This document shows, in pieces, positions 7,841 to 16,328 of a stretch of DNA of 64,000 nucleotides (position 1 is its first letter; each line of letters starts with the position of its first letter). The notes under the pieces are model-generated. The model made no database searches. It had not been told where the DNA came from and saw only the letters and a program-made list of their open reading frames with translations. The stretch is taken from positions 4,154,001-4,218,000 of the forward strand of contig NZ_CP077769.1 of assembly GCF_020386615.1 (NCBI RefSeq). Reading direction: 5' to 3'. The stretch is from Chitinophaga pendula. Its GTDB lineage: Bacteria > Bacteroidota > Bacteroidia > Chitinophagales > Chitinophagaceae. The position numbers and the translations under genes are program-made.

Positions 7841-8245
7841 TCAGGCCAGGTCTTCGCCGGTGAGGTCGTAGCAGACGTTTTGCAATTGATGGACATGTAT
7901 GATGGGGCGTCCGTATGCGATCCATTTGGTGCCGGCGCTTATGACTAGCTGGAAGGTATATCCTTCATCCCTGATATAGATGCTATGCTGGTGATCATAT
8001 CGGAAAGAATATATATTTTCATCTTCTCCATAGGCTTTTTCTCCCTGTACGAATCCGAATTGGGCCAGGTGGCCGGCGTCGAGGTCCAGCGGGTTGACTT
8101 TACTGAAGGGTAGTTTACTACGTGGCAGGCCGCTGTTGTAGACGCAGCCATCCGCTATGCCTTCGACGCGGAAGGCTTCTTCTGCCATGTAGAGGTTATA
8201 GTAGCTTAACAGGTTACCGATCCGGATATCTATTTCCGTTATCAT
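7841..8245 (-). CDS. Small protein of a Bacteroidota phage/prophage-associated family
   Basis: This 134-residue soluble protein starts MITEIDIRIGNLL. It ends with a block reading HVHQLQNVCYDLTGEDLA. I recognise this architecture (RIGN near the start, a central LDAGHLAQFGF-like stretch, and H-Q-L-Q-N with L-T-G-E at the end) from short proteins that recur in Bacteroidota phages and mobile regions; their function is unknown. The frame opens 22 codons further upstream, but the ATG at 8245 fits the family start. Its presence supports an accessory origin for 5.1-8.4 kb. Confidence 0.65.
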   Translation of the reverse strand: MITEIDIRIGNLLSYYNLYMAEEAFRVEGIADGCVYNSGLPRSKLPFSKVNPLDLDAGHLAQFGFVQGEKAYGEDENIYSFRYDHQHSIYIRDEGYTFQLVISAGTKWIAYGRPIIHVHQLQNVCYDLTGEDLA

Positions 8246-8432
8246 AGTATACTCATTTATTCTGCAATGATAGTGTATATCGCACATACCCGGGATGCGG
8301 TGAGGCCTCACGAGTGAACATGTGTCATACTTACACGAACGTATAGAATACGGTTGAAAAGTTATATTTTGGGATATCGACCGTAATCAGTTTAGTAAAC
8401 CCAATTTCTCATTTCAAAACAACCACCACTTT

Positions 8433-9257
8433 ATGAACAGGAAAACCCATTTTGCGGCTGGCGCTGTAGCCATTGCTGCATTACTATCCTTTGCTGCCTG
8501 TAACAAACCATCCACTGATGCTGTATCTATTCCGGAGACTGAGCCCATTGAGGTCAGGACGGTGCAGATAGGTACCCAGGAGCTTACTTATGCCCGCAAG
8601 GGAGGTTTGAACATTTTCGAGGGTGATATTGCCCTATCAGACCAACAATTAAAGTTGAGCAGTGGGGGCATGCAGTCGGAAGGCGCGGGGGTGCTGGCGG
8701 TAGACCGCTGGCCGCAGGCCCGTATTTATTACACGATAGCCAGTAACATGTATACGGCTAACCGGCAGAAGATCACGGATGCCATCAACCATTACAATCA
8801 AAATACGCGTATCCGCTGGATCCCCCGTACGAATGAGTCCAACTACGTGGTATTTATTCCCGGTGCGTCCAATGGTGCGGACGGCTGGGCTGCGATCGGC
8901 ATGTGGGGAGGTTTACAGAATATCAGTCTGGATGCTTTTATCTCATTGGGGAGTGTGATCCATGAGATGGGGCATGCGGCGGGGCTTTATCACGAGCATA
9001 CCCGTCGTGACCGGGATCAGTACATCCGGATATTGTGGAACAATATTCAATCGGGTCAGTCTTATAATTTCAACATTTATAATTCCGGGACGGACTATGG
9101 TACCTTTGATTTCAATTCTGTGATGATGTACTGGCCTACCTCCTATTCTGCCAATGGGCAGCCTACTATTGTAAGGGCTAATGGCAGTACTTTCACTTAT
9201 AATCGCGGTGGTCTTACAGCCGGTGATATCAGTGCTTTGAACACAATGTATCCATAG
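8433..9257 (+). CDS. Astacin-family (M12A) zinc metalloprotease, lipoprotein
   Basis: This 274-residue protein has a lipoprotein signal (LLSFAAC, lipidated cysteine at residue 23) followed by an astacin catalytic domain. The zinc motif HEMGHAAGLYHEHTRRDRD matches HExxHxxGxxHExxRxDRD completely, with three His ligands and the catalytic Glu. The Met-turn is in SVMMYWPTSYS, whose Tyr can be the fifth ligand. It ends LTAGDISALNTMYP. Expected role: secreted or surface-anchored endopeptidase that digests extracellular protein, like flavastacin. The propeptide-like region between the lipobox and the catalytic domain is about 65 residues. No inhibitor or immunity gene lies beside it. Confidence 0.93.
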   Translation: MNRKTHFAAGAVAIAALLSFAACNKPSTDAVSIPETEPIEVRTVQIGTQELTYARKGGLNIFEGDIALSDQQLKLSSGGMQSEGAGVLAVDRWPQARIYYTIASNMYTANRQKITDAINHYNQNTRIRWIPRTNESNYVVFIPGASNGADGWAAIGMWGGLQNISLDAFISLGSVIHEMGHAAGLYHEHTRRDRDQYIRILWNNIQSGQSYNFNIYNSGTDYGTFDFNSVMMYWPTSYSANGQPTIVRANGSTFTYNRGGLTAGDISALNTMYP

Positions 9258-9448
9258 GAGGTGTGGGCTAATGATATATAGAGCAGTCCGGTAGGCGGTG
9301 GGCGGCTGTATCACATGGTGGGTACGCCATGTGCGACGGAGGAGGCCTGGTTAAAATGTGCGCGTGTAGGTGTGAGGCGCTGGCGGGAGAGTAATTACAA
9401 TAGTTGTCAATGCTCATGATATACACGGCGCGATGATGCGCGTGTTAT

Positions 9449-9481
9449 AGCCCCGGTCCTTACAGGACCGGGGCTTTTTTT
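9449..9481 (+). terminator. Strong intrinsic terminator after the astacin gene
   Basis: AGCCCCGGTCCT (9449-9460) pairs perfectly with AGGACCGGGGCT (9464-9475) around the loop TAC, followed by seven T residues. Two weaker hairpins precede it (near 9312-9333 and 9422-9444), so the 3' UTR of the protease mRNA is highly structured. Confidence 0.88.
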
Positions 9482-9486
9482 GGTGG

Positions 9487-9675
9487 TCAATTGGGGCCAC
9501 CTCCCGGCCATTCACTTTGCATGCAGTTACCATTTACGCATTCGCAGAAGATTTCGGGTGTGCTCAGGCAGAATCTTACGCAGGTGCCTCTGCAGACGAT
9601 GGCCAGTCGTGCGGTTCCTCCGCCTTTGATCTCCCGCAGGGATGTGCGGGGGACCGGTTGGAATTTCATCTTCAT
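9487..9675 (-). CDS. Six-cysteine GGG-leader peptide, orphan copy 1
   Basis: This 62-residue precursor has a 20-residue leader ending PRTSLREIKGGG. Its core carries six cysteines (28, 32, 36, 44, 46, 51) spaced C-x3-C-x3-C-x7-C-x-C-x4-C with NG before the last one. Leader type and the C-x-C...G-x-C end match the nine-gene array at 56.4-58.9 kb, but no transporter or oxidase is adjacent. A diverged paralogue lies just upstream on the same strand. Expected fate: cleavage after the glycines and export by a C39 ABC transporter in trans. Role inferred as a bacteriocin-like or signalling peptide. The tail SEWPGGGPN is unique to this copy. Confidence 0.72.
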   Translation of the reverse strand: MKMKFQPVPRTSLREIKGGGTARLAIVCRGTCVRFCLSTPEIFCECVNGNCMQSEWPGGGPN

Positions 9676-9745
9676 AACTGGGAAATTTTTATTGTTGATG
9701 ATTGATTGGAAAAATGCGATGGCGTGGCTGCTACCGAACCGGCTG

Positions 9746-9919
9746 TCAGCGTGAGATACAGAAGCCGCTTATACACTGGCAGAATATCTCTGAGTGCCGG
9801 CAAGTTATTATACAGTTACCGGCGCAGAGGCGGGCCTGTGAAGCATTACCACCTCCTTTGATCTCACGGAGGCTGGTGCGCGGGAGCGGTTGAAAAACCG
9901 AAAGGTTATTGTAGTTCAT
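9746..9919 (-). CDS. Six-cysteine GGG-leader peptide, orphan copy 2
   Basis: This 57-residue precursor is too short for most ORF cut-offs. The leader ends PRTSLREIKGGG, identical to that of the neighbour at 9487-9675. Core cysteines at 32, 36, 40, 47, 49 and 54 give C-x3-C-x3-C-x6-C-x-C-x4-C, with EIFC and G-x-C shared with the neighbour. The two genes are a tandem duplication 70 bp apart. Functional inference is the same: an exported peptide with up to three disulfides. ATG at 9919 chosen as the only start in frame before the leader. Confidence 0.7.
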   Translation of the reverse strand: MNYNNLSVFQPLPRTSLREIKGGGNASQARLCAGNCIITCRHSEIFCQCISGFCISR

Positions 9920-10038
9920 AATGGTGGATTTTACCTAAAATTTAGCATATGTTGACGCGATGCTGCGTCAGTGGGGAATCGGGGTTGGGGGCGGCAAACT
10001 ATTATCCTGACATTCTGTCATTATTGGAGATAATTGTT

Positions 10039-10046
10039 TATTTTTG
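10039..10046 (+). promoter_or_regulatory. -7 box TATTTTTG upstream of miaB
   Basis: Exact TAnnTTTG match 25 bases before the miaB ATG, predicting a 5' UTR of about 18 bases. No convincing -33 box at 19-21 bp. Confidence 0.45.
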
Positions 10047-10070
10047 CCAACCTAAAAAATACAGACCAGG

Positions 10071-11501
10071 ATGTTGGAACAGGTTACCAAAGTGCATGAT
10101 GAAAGTCGCCAGGGAGAAGCATATGTTGCTACGGCGGTTGACAGTGGTGCTTATACCAAAAAATTCTATATAGAGAGTTACGGTTGCCAGATGAACTTCA
10201 ATGATAGTGAGATCGTAGCATCTATTCTTCAGCAGGAGGGATTCGGGGCGACGCGCAATTTTGAAGAGGCGCAGTTGATCTTGCTGAATACCTGTTCTAT
10301 CCGGGAGAAGGCGGAGCAGACGGTACGTAAGCGATTAACAGAATTCCGTAAGATAAAGCAGCGTACGCCGGGTATGCTGGTAGGTGTGCTGGGGTGCATG
10401 GCGGAGCGTTTGAAGGCACAGTTGCTGGAGGAGGAAAAGCTGGTGGACCTGGTAGTGGGGCCTGATGCATACCGGACGTTGCCGGCATTGATCGAGGAGG
10501 CTCATACGGGTCAGAAGGCGGTGAATGTGTTGTTGAGCCGGGAGGAGACGTATGCGGATATTAGTCCGGTGCGGTTGGATAGTAATGGGGTGACTGGTTT
10601 TGTGTCTATCATGCGGGGATGTAACAATATGTGTTCATTCTGTGTGGTACCCTTTACGCGTGGGCGGGAGCGCAGCCGGGAGGCTACTTCAGTGGTGCGG
10701 GAGGCGTTTGATCTTTTTGAACGCGGTTACCGGGAGGTGACGTTACTGGGGCAGAATGTGGACAGTTATTACTGGACGCCTGCTACGGCGGAGCAAGGTA
10801 CGGAGCCTGTTACGTTTGCGGCGTTGCTGGAGATGGTAGCGCAGATCAGTCCATTGTTGCGGGTTCGGTTCAGCACCAGTCATCCGAAAGACATTACGGA
10901 TGAGGTGTTGTATACGATGGCCAAGTACGAAAACATTTGTAACTATATACATCTGCCGGTACAGAGTGGCAGTACGCGTATCCTTCAATTGATGAACCGT
11001 ACTTATACCCGGGAGTGGTATATGAAAAAGGTGGCGCGTATCCGGGAGATATTGCCGGACTGCGGACTATCTACGGATATCATTACGGGGTTCTGTACAG
11101 AGACGGAGGAGGATCACCAGGAGACGTTGAGTATGATGGAATATGCGCAGTATGATCTGGCGTATATGTTCTTTTATTCGGAGCGGCCGGGTACGCTGGC
11201 GGCCCGTCGTTACCAGGATGATGTACCGGAGGAGGTAAAGAAGCGCCGGTTGGCGGAAGTGGTAGAGGTACATCGTAACCAGGCGCTGGCCAGTATGCAG
11301 CGGGATCTGGGCAAGACGTTCAAGGTATTGGTGGAAGGGGTATCCAAACGTTCTGTTGATGAGTTATTCGGCAGGAACGACCAGAACAAGGTGGTGATAT
11401 TTCCGAAGGGGCAATACCAGAAAGGGGATTATGTGTGGGTGACGATCGAAGATTGTACGGCAGCTACGCTGAGGGGCCGGGTAACGGAGCCGGCGGCATA
11501 G
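10071..11501 (+). CDS. miaB: tRNA-2-methylthio-N6-dimethylallyladenosine synthase MiaB
   Basis: This 476-residue methylthiotransferase adds a methylthio group to i6A37 in tRNAs reading UNN codons. The N-terminal UPF0004 domain supplies the auxiliary [4Fe-4S] ligands C39 (YGCQMN), C75 (NTCSIRE) and C109 (GCMAER). The radical-SAM cluster is bound by C184-x3-C188-x2-C191 in [24 protein letters not shown] domain closes the protein (about residues 405-470). The intact YGCQMN-x-x-D and FTRGRE motifs point to MiaB rather than RimO or MtaB. The first 30 residues are a variable extension. It is followed 93 bp later by a sigma-54 activator on the same strand. Confidence 0.97.
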   Translation: MLEQVTKVHDESRQGEAYVATAVDSGAYTKKFYIESYGCQMNFNDSEIVASILQQEGFGATRNFEEAQLILLNTCSIREKAEQTVRKRLTEFRKIKQRTPGMLVGVLGCMAERLKAQLLEEEKLVDLVVGPDAYRTLPALIEEAHTGQKAVNVLLSREETYADISPVRLDSNGVTGFVSIMRGCNNMCSFCVVPFTRGRERSREATSVVREAFDLFERGYREVTLLGQNVDSYYWTPATAEQGTEPVTFAALLEMVAQISPLLRVRFSTSHPKDITDEVLYTMAKYENICNYIHLPVQSGSTRILQLMNRTYTREWYMKKVARIREILPDCGLSTDIITGFCTETEEDHQETLSMMEYAQYDLAYMFFYSERPGTLAARRYQDDVPEEVKKRRLAEVVEVHRNQALASMQRDLGKTFKVLVEGVSKRSVDELFGRNDQNKVVIFPKGQYQKGDYVWVTIEDCTAATLRGRVTEPAA

Positions 11502-11594
11502 GGCTGTCGGGTTGTTGCGATATGACTTCCTGGTGGCGGCTGGTGTGTATATAAGGATGTAAAATTTTTTAACCATCAAACAGGAGAAAGGCTC

Positions 11595-12833
11595 ATGGAG
11601 ATACAATCCATAAAAAACAGATTTGGCATTATAGGTAATTCGCCTGCATTGAACTATGCATTGCAGGTAGCCGCCCAGGTGGCGAATACGGACCTTACGG
11701 TGTTGATCGTTGGGGAGAGTGGTGTAGGTAAGGAGGTATTTTCACAGATCATACATGCGTTAAGTGCGCGTAAACATAATCCTTTCATTGCGGTGAACTG
11801 TGGAGCGATCCCGGAGGGGACTATAGACTCTGAGTTGTTCGGGCATGAGAAGGGTTCCTTTACCGGTGCGGTGGATAGTCGTAAAGGTTATTTCGAGACG
11901 GTGAATGGGGGAACGATCTTTTTGGATGAGATAGGTGAGATGCCGTTGGGAACGCAGGCGAGGTTATTGCGTGTGCTGGAGACGGGGGAATATATCAGAG
12001 TAGGATCGTCGAAGGTGCAGAAGACGGATGTGCGGGTGATAGCAGCGACCAACCGTGATTTGCTGGAGCAGACGCAGACGGGTAAATTCCGGGAGGATCT
12101 TTATTACCGTTTGAACACGGTGCCAATACGGGTGCCTTCTTTGCGGGATCGTAAGGAGGATATTCCTTTATTGTTCAGGAAATTCTGTGTTGATTTTTCG
12201 GAGCGTTACAAGACGCCATCTATACAATTGGACGATGAGGCGCGTAATATGCTCATCAATTATCCTTGGAGGGGTAATGTGCGTGAATTAAAAAATATGG
12301 CGGAGCAGATCTCTGTGCTGGCGCATGATAAGCAGGTGAATGCGCAGGAGTTGCGGCGTTTTCTGCCGGAGATACCGGAAGTGAACCGGTTGCCGATGCT
12401 AGCGGCGCCACAGGGGCAGCCGGCGGGTGATTTTGCTTCGGAGCGGGACATTCTTTACAAGTTATTTTTTGACATGAAAAAGGATGTGACGGAGTTAAAA
12501 AAGATGTTCTTCGATATATTGCAGAATCCTAATCTGGTGAACAGTGATCATTTCCAGGAGCATCATATTGTAGGGGGTGGTAATTACCATGCACCTGCGG
12601 AGGTGGTGACGGCGCCGGCGCTGGCAGCGAATCAGCCGATATTGATCCATGATAACAAGATTGACCACCATGAAGAGGTAGAGGAAACGCTTGCGATTGC
12701 GGACAAGGAGAAGGAGCTGATTGTGAAAGCGCTGCGTAAACACAAGGGGAAACGTAAAGATGCGGCGCTGGACCTGGGTATATCTGAGCGTACTTTGTAC
12801 CGTAAACTGAAAGAATACAATATTAATGATTGA
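11595..12833 (+). CDS. Sigma-54-interacting AAA+ activator without a sensory domain
   Basis: This 412-residue enhancer-binding protein remodels sigma-54 RNA polymerase by ATP hydrolysis. Walker A GESGVGKE is at 40-47, the sigma-54 contact loop reads GSFTGA at 87-92 (usual GAFTGA), Walker B GGTIFLDEIG is at 105-114, and sensor I is ATNRD. A Fis-type helix-turn-helix ends the protein (KRKDAALDLGISERTLYRKL). There is no receiver, GAF or PAS domain: the AAA+ core begins within the first ten residues, so control must come from its level or a partner. A long linker of about 110 residues separates AAA+ and HTH. Its stop overlaps the start of lptE by 8 bases. Confidence 0.93.
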   Translation: MEIQSIKNRFGIIGNSPALNYALQVAAQVANTDLTVLIVGESGVGKEVFSQIIHALSARKHNPFIAVNCGAIPEGTIDSELFGHEKGSFTGAVDSRKGYFETVNGGTIFLDEIGEMPLGTQARLLRVLETGEYIRVGSSKVQKTDVRVIAATNRDLLEQTQTGKFREDLYYRLNTVPIRVPSLRDRKEDIPLLFRKFCVDFSERYKTPSIQLDDEARNMLINYPWRGNVRELKNMAEQISVLAHDKQVNAQELRRFLPEIPEVNRLPMLAAPQGQPAGDFASERDILYKLFFDMKKDVTELKKMFFDILQNPNLVNSDHFQEHHIVGGGNYHAPAEVVTAPALAANQPILIHDNKIDHHEEVEETLAIADKEKELIVKALRKHKGKRKDAALDLGISERTLYRKLKEYNIND

Positions 12834-13371
12834 TAAAGCGATGTCTATTCCAGCCATGCCAAAATTATTACAAGGTGTTATTGCTGCTGCGCTGATCCTT
12901 ATTACGGGCGGTTGCAGTGTTAAGTACTCTGCTTCTGGTGCTAGTATTGACCAGGAGGCGAAGACGGTGAATGTGCGGTTTATTGAGAACCGGGCGCCTA
13001 TTAACAACCCTACGTTGAGTAACCGGGTATCGGAGAAATTGCGGAATAAGGTACAGGCGCAGACCAAGCTGGTGCAGACGAATGATGATGGGGCGGATTA
13101 TGAGTTTAAGGGAGCGATTACCGGGTATTCCTTTTCGAATGCGGCGGTAACGAATGTGGATCAGGCGGCTACTTCGCGTCTGACGGTGACTATTAATATT
13201 ACTTTTGTTAAGCGTGTTGGTGACAAGAAAGGGTTTACCCAATCTTTTTCGCGGTCGGCAGATTTCAGTGCCAGCCAGTTGCCCAGCGCTGTAGAGAATG
13301 GATTGTTGGATAATACGATCATTCCCCAGATCACGGATGATATCTTTAACCGGGCGTTTGCCAACTGGTAG
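12826..13371 (+). CDS. lptE: LptE-like LPS assembly lipoprotein
   Basis: This 181-residue protein starts with a lipoprotein signal peptide (LLQGVIAAALILITGGC) and has the Bacteroidota LptE pattern (VNVRFIENRAPINNPTLSNRVSEKL and a C-terminal helix IIPQITDDIFNRAFANW). LptE plugs the LptD barrel and helps place LPS in the outer leaflet of the outer membrane. Start is ambiguous: ATG 12826 overlaps the activator gene, while ATG codons at 12841 and 12856 give a more typical signal-peptide n-region. Gene order activator - lptE - TPR protein - secG is a recurring Bacteroidota arrangement. Confidence 0.87.
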   Translation: MIDKAMSIPAMPKLLQGVIAAALILITGGCSVKYSASGASIDQEAKTVNVRFIENRAPINNPTLSNRVSEKLRNKVQAQTKLVQTNDDGADYEFKGAITGYSFSNAAVTNVDQAATSRLTVTINITFVKRVGDKKGFTQSFSRSADFSASQLPSAVENGLLDNTIIPQITDDIFNRAFANW

Positions 13372-13475
13372 GCGTGGGTTTTGGTATAGCACGCATATTT
13401 CCGCATTATGCAGGCAGGCTATGAAACGGTAGTGCATGCTCCCGTATATAATTTTTTTTCATACTTTAGCAGCTT

Positions 13476-14720
13476 ATGACGGCAAACCGGATCGTTCAAC
13501 ATATCTTTAATCAACCGGATCTGACGCGGGTCGACGAGGCAGCGTTGGAGCAGTTGGTTGCTGATTATCCTTTTTTTACCGCAGCGCGGCTTTTGCAAGC
13601 AAAAAAGCACTACAACAGTTATAACAATCTACATGCGGCTGTGATCAAAAAAGCGCAGTTGTACAGTAATAATCCTCATTATTTTTACCAGTTCATTGCG
13701 GGCGCCCTGCCTACTGTTGCCGGGCCGGAAACGGCGGATACGGTAATTGAGGAGGTGTCGGCCGGCGCTCCTACCCCACCGGTAGCGGCGCCATTATCTT
13801 CGCCTGTTGTTAAAACGGTGACGGATAGTGAGGAGGATTGGCCGGATGATGATCTGATCCTGCCGGAAGACGAGCATGCGGGTAGTACGACGGGGGCGCC
13901 TGCGGGTGTTACTGCGGATGGCAACCGGCATGAGACGTCTGCGGACGAAGTATTTGGAACGGCCATTTCTGAGCAGCAGGTAGTGGTACCTGTTACGGAG
14001 GAGGCTGTTAAGGAAGAAGAAGAGGAGGAGGAGATCCCGGCGGAGGAGCGGCAGGTATGGACGGCGAAGGACGTCGTGTTGGCAGACGATCTGGGCCTGG
14101 CACCTGATCAGGAGATGAAGCTGATCGAAAAGGATGAGCTGGTGCCGGCAGATGATATTGACCATGAAGCGGAAATGGTGGCTACGGCTGCTAATATTAG
14201 ATCTTCCGAGGAGGCGGCAGCGGTGGCACCCGACACGGAAGAAGAAGGACCTATTAAAATATATCCCCTGGAAATACCAGCAACAACAGCAGATACATTG
14301 ACCTTTCAGCCGTTATATACGGAGGATTATTTTGCCTACAAACGACTTAAAAGTCCGGATATTGCCGATGACCTAAATGAGAAAGGTATGGCGGAGATGA
14401 GAAGTTTTACTGACTGGCTGCGCGACATGAAGGACAGTTTTGCCGTGAAGGCATCCAAGGACTGGTATCATTCGCAGCTGCATCGTATTTATGAGGATGA
14501 GGATCCGGAGGTTTCTGAGACGGTGGAGCGGATGGCGATGTCATCGATCACGCTGAATGAAGACATTGTATCTGAGACGCTGGCGGAGATCTGGGCAAAG
14601 CAGCAGCAGTATCATACGGCGATACAGATATATCAAAAATTAAGTTTGCTTAATCCCGACAAAAACGCTTATTTTGCGCAAAAGATAAAAGAACTTCAGT
14701 TAAAAACAGACAAAAAATAA
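13476..14720 (+). CDS. Conserved Bacteroidota protein with acidic linker and C-terminal TPR-like repeat
   Basis: This 414-residue cytoplasmic protein lacks a signal peptide. A conserved N-terminal helical segment (about 1-75, LEQLVADYPFFTAARLLQAK) leads into a ~170-residue acidic, Ala/Pro-rich linker including a Glu run near residue 185. The C-terminal domain has a tetratricopeptide-like helix pair (LAEIWAKQQQYHTAIQIYQK). It sits between lptE and secG and probably shares their transcript; an envelope-biogenesis role is inferred from position only. A near-consensus -7 box (TACTTTAG, 13462-13469) ends six bases before the ATG, suggesting an additional promoter and almost no leader. Confidence 0.75.
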   Translation: MTANRIVQHIFNQPDLTRVDEAALEQLVADYPFFTAARLLQAKKHYNSYNNLHAAVIKKAQLYSNNPHYFYQFIAGALPTVAGPETADTVIEEVSAGAPTPPVAAPLSSPVVKTVTDSEEDWPDDDLILPEDEHAGSTTGAPAGVTADGNRHETSADEVFGTAISEQQVVVPVTEEAVKEEEEEEEIPAEERQVWTAKDVVLADDLGLAPDQEMKLIEKDELVPADDIDHEAEMVATAANIRSSEEAAAVAPDTEEEGPIKIYPLEIPATTADTLTFQPLYTEDYFAYKRLKSPDIADDLNEKGMAEMRSFTDWLRDMKDSFAVKASKDWYHSQLHRIYEDEDPEVSETVERMAMSSITLNEDIVSETLAEIWAKQQQYHTAIQIYQKLSLLNPDKNAYFAQKIKELQLKTDKK

Positions 14721-14731
14721 TAGTAATATCT

Positions 14732-15088
14732 ATGTTATTAATAATCTTTGGTGTACTTATCGTCCTGGCTTGTGTGTTACTGGGCTTTTTTGTATTGATC
14801 CAGAATCCTAAAGGAGGCGGCCTGTCCGGTTCTTTTGGTGGTTTTGGTAACCAGGTGATGGGTGTTCGTCAAACGACGGATGTACTGGAGAAAGGCACCT
14901 GGATACTGGCGACGCTGATCGCTGTATTATGTCTGACCTCTTCTTTCTTTATTGATAAGGGGGCGGTACCTGCACAACGTAAGACTATTATGGAGCAAGC
15001 TGCTGGTCAGAGTGCGCCTGCTGCTGTTCCAGCTGCACCGGTTAACACACCTGCGCCACAGCAAAAGCCTGCGGCTCCTGGTAAATAA
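14732..15088 (+). CDS. secG: Preprotein translocase subunit SecG
   Basis: This 118-residue protein has two membrane segments (residues 1-24 and about 55-76) separated by the SecG hallmark loop LIQNPKGGGLSGSFGG. SecG assists SecYEG-driven export across the inner membrane. The C-terminal tail is a low-complexity Ala/Pro/Gln stretch. Starts 11 bp after the TPR-protein gene and is followed by a terminator, so it closes the operon. Confidence 0.95.
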   Translation: MLLIIFGVLIVLACVLLGFFVLIQNPKGGGLSGSFGGFGNQVMGVRQTTDVLEKGTWILATLIAVLCLTSSFFIDKGAVPAQRKTIMEQAAGQSAPAAVPAAPVNTPAPQQKPAAPGK

Positions 15089-15111
15089 TATTGACTTTCA
15101 GTTATTTAGAA

Positions 15112-15137
15112 ACCTCGCCTATAAAGCGGGGTTTTTT
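15112..15137 (+). terminator. Intrinsic terminator after secG
   Basis: ACCTCGC (15112-15118) pairs with GCGGGGT (15126-15132) with one G-T pair, loop CTATAAA, followed by a T-run. It ends the lptE - secG transcript. Confidence 0.8.
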
Positions 15138-15223
15138 ATTGAGTTTACCTATCTGCGGCTGGCTTTTGCCGGCGCCCTTCCCCGGGGTACGGGGGAAAAT
15201 CTGAAACGGCGGAATTTCACTAT

Positions 15224-16288
15224 ATGGCCACCAATAACCGATCTAAGAAGAAAACACAATCTCAGCGATCCTTATGGATCAAACGTATCCTGGTTGTTCT
15301 TTGCGCACTGATCGCCGGCGTGGCGGTTTATCTTTCGTATCGGGTATTTGGACCGAATACGAGGGCTATCAAGGATGACAAGTACTTTTATATTCGTACG
15401 GGCAGTACTTATAATGATGTGCTAGCCGGGCTGGAAGAGCAGGAGGTGATACGTAACCGCAAGAGTTTTGATTGGGTGGCGCGGGAGTTGGATTATCCTT
15501 CGCGGGTGAAGGCGGGGCGTTATAAGATAGATCGCGGGATGAGTAATTTCGAGATCGTAAAGCTGTTACGATCTGGCAGGCAGACACCTGTGAAGCTGGT
15601 GATCAACCGGTTGCGGACCAAGGATGATTTTGTACGAAAGATCAGTCTGAACCTGGAAGCGGATTCTACGGCATTGCGTGCATTGATGGCGGACCAGGTA
15701 TATTTGCGTCAGTTTGGATTGGATTCCAATACGGTGATGTGTGCGGTGGTTCCTAATACTTACGAGTACTATTGGAATACATCGGCAGAAAGTGTGTTCA
15801 AGAAACTGGAGCATGCGCGGGATGATTTTTGGACGGATGTGCGGAAGGAGAAAGCGCGGCGGTTGGGTCTGAGCAAGAACCAGGTGACTATCATTGCATC
15901 TATTGTGGAGGAGGAGACTAACAAAAATGACGAGAAGCCTTTGATCTCGAGTGTGTACCTGAATCGTTTAAAAAAAGGGATGCGTTTACAGGCAGATCCG
16001 ACGGTAAAGTTTGCTTTGCAGGATTTCGGTTTGAAGCGTATCCGTCAGCACCATACGTTATTTGACTCTCCTTATAATACTTATCGTTATGCCGGTATGC
16101 CTCCCGGTCCGATTTGTACGCCATCTGTCAAGTCGCTTGATGCGGTATTGAATACACCGGATACGGATTATATTTATTTCTGTGCGCGAGCGGATTTTTC
16201 CGGCTATCATGCTTTTGCGGCTACTTATGCAGCACATATGATCAATGCGAGATTGTATCAAACTGCGTTGAATAACATGGGATATTAA
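15224..16288 (+). CDS. mltG: Endolytic murein transglycosylase MltG
   Basis: This 354-residue protein has one N-terminal membrane anchor (about 18-40), a LysM-like YceG N-domain, and the catalytic YceG core. The active-site glutamate lies in ASIVEEET (E229), followed by the family block SSVYLNRLKKGMRLQADPT and YNTYRYAGMPPGPI. MltG cleaves nascent glycan strands in the periplasm and limits strand length. The basic N-tail (RSKKKTQSQR) fits the cytoplasmic side of a type II anchor. It stands alone between two plus-strand units. Confidence 0.95.
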   Translation: MATNNRSKKKTQSQRSLWIKRILVVLCALIAGVAVYLSYRVFGPNTRAIKDDKYFYIRTGSTYNDVLAGLEEQEVIRNRKSFDWVARELDYPSRVKAGRYKIDRGMSNFEIVKLLRSGRQTPVKLVINRLRTKDDFVRKISLNLEADSTALRALMADQVYLRQFGLDSNTVMCAVVPNTYEYYWNTSAESVFKKLEHARDDFWTDVRKEKARRLGLSKNQVTIIASIVEEETNKNDEKPLISSVYLNRLKKGMRLQADPTVKFALQDFGLKRIRQHHTLFDSPYNTYRYAGMPPGPICTPSVKSLDAVLNTPDTDYIYFCARADFSGYHAFAATYAAHMINARLYQTALNNMGY

Positions 16289-16298
16289 CAATCCGTTG

Positions 16299-16306
16299 TA
16301 CCTTTG
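16299..16306 (+). promoter_or_regulatory. -7 box TACCTTTG upstream of the BrkB gene
   Basis: Exact TAnnTTTG match 22 bases before the ATG at 16329. A -33 box at proper spacing is not evident. Confidence 0.42.
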
Positions 16307-16328
16307 TTGTTTAGGTGTTAGCTGCTAA

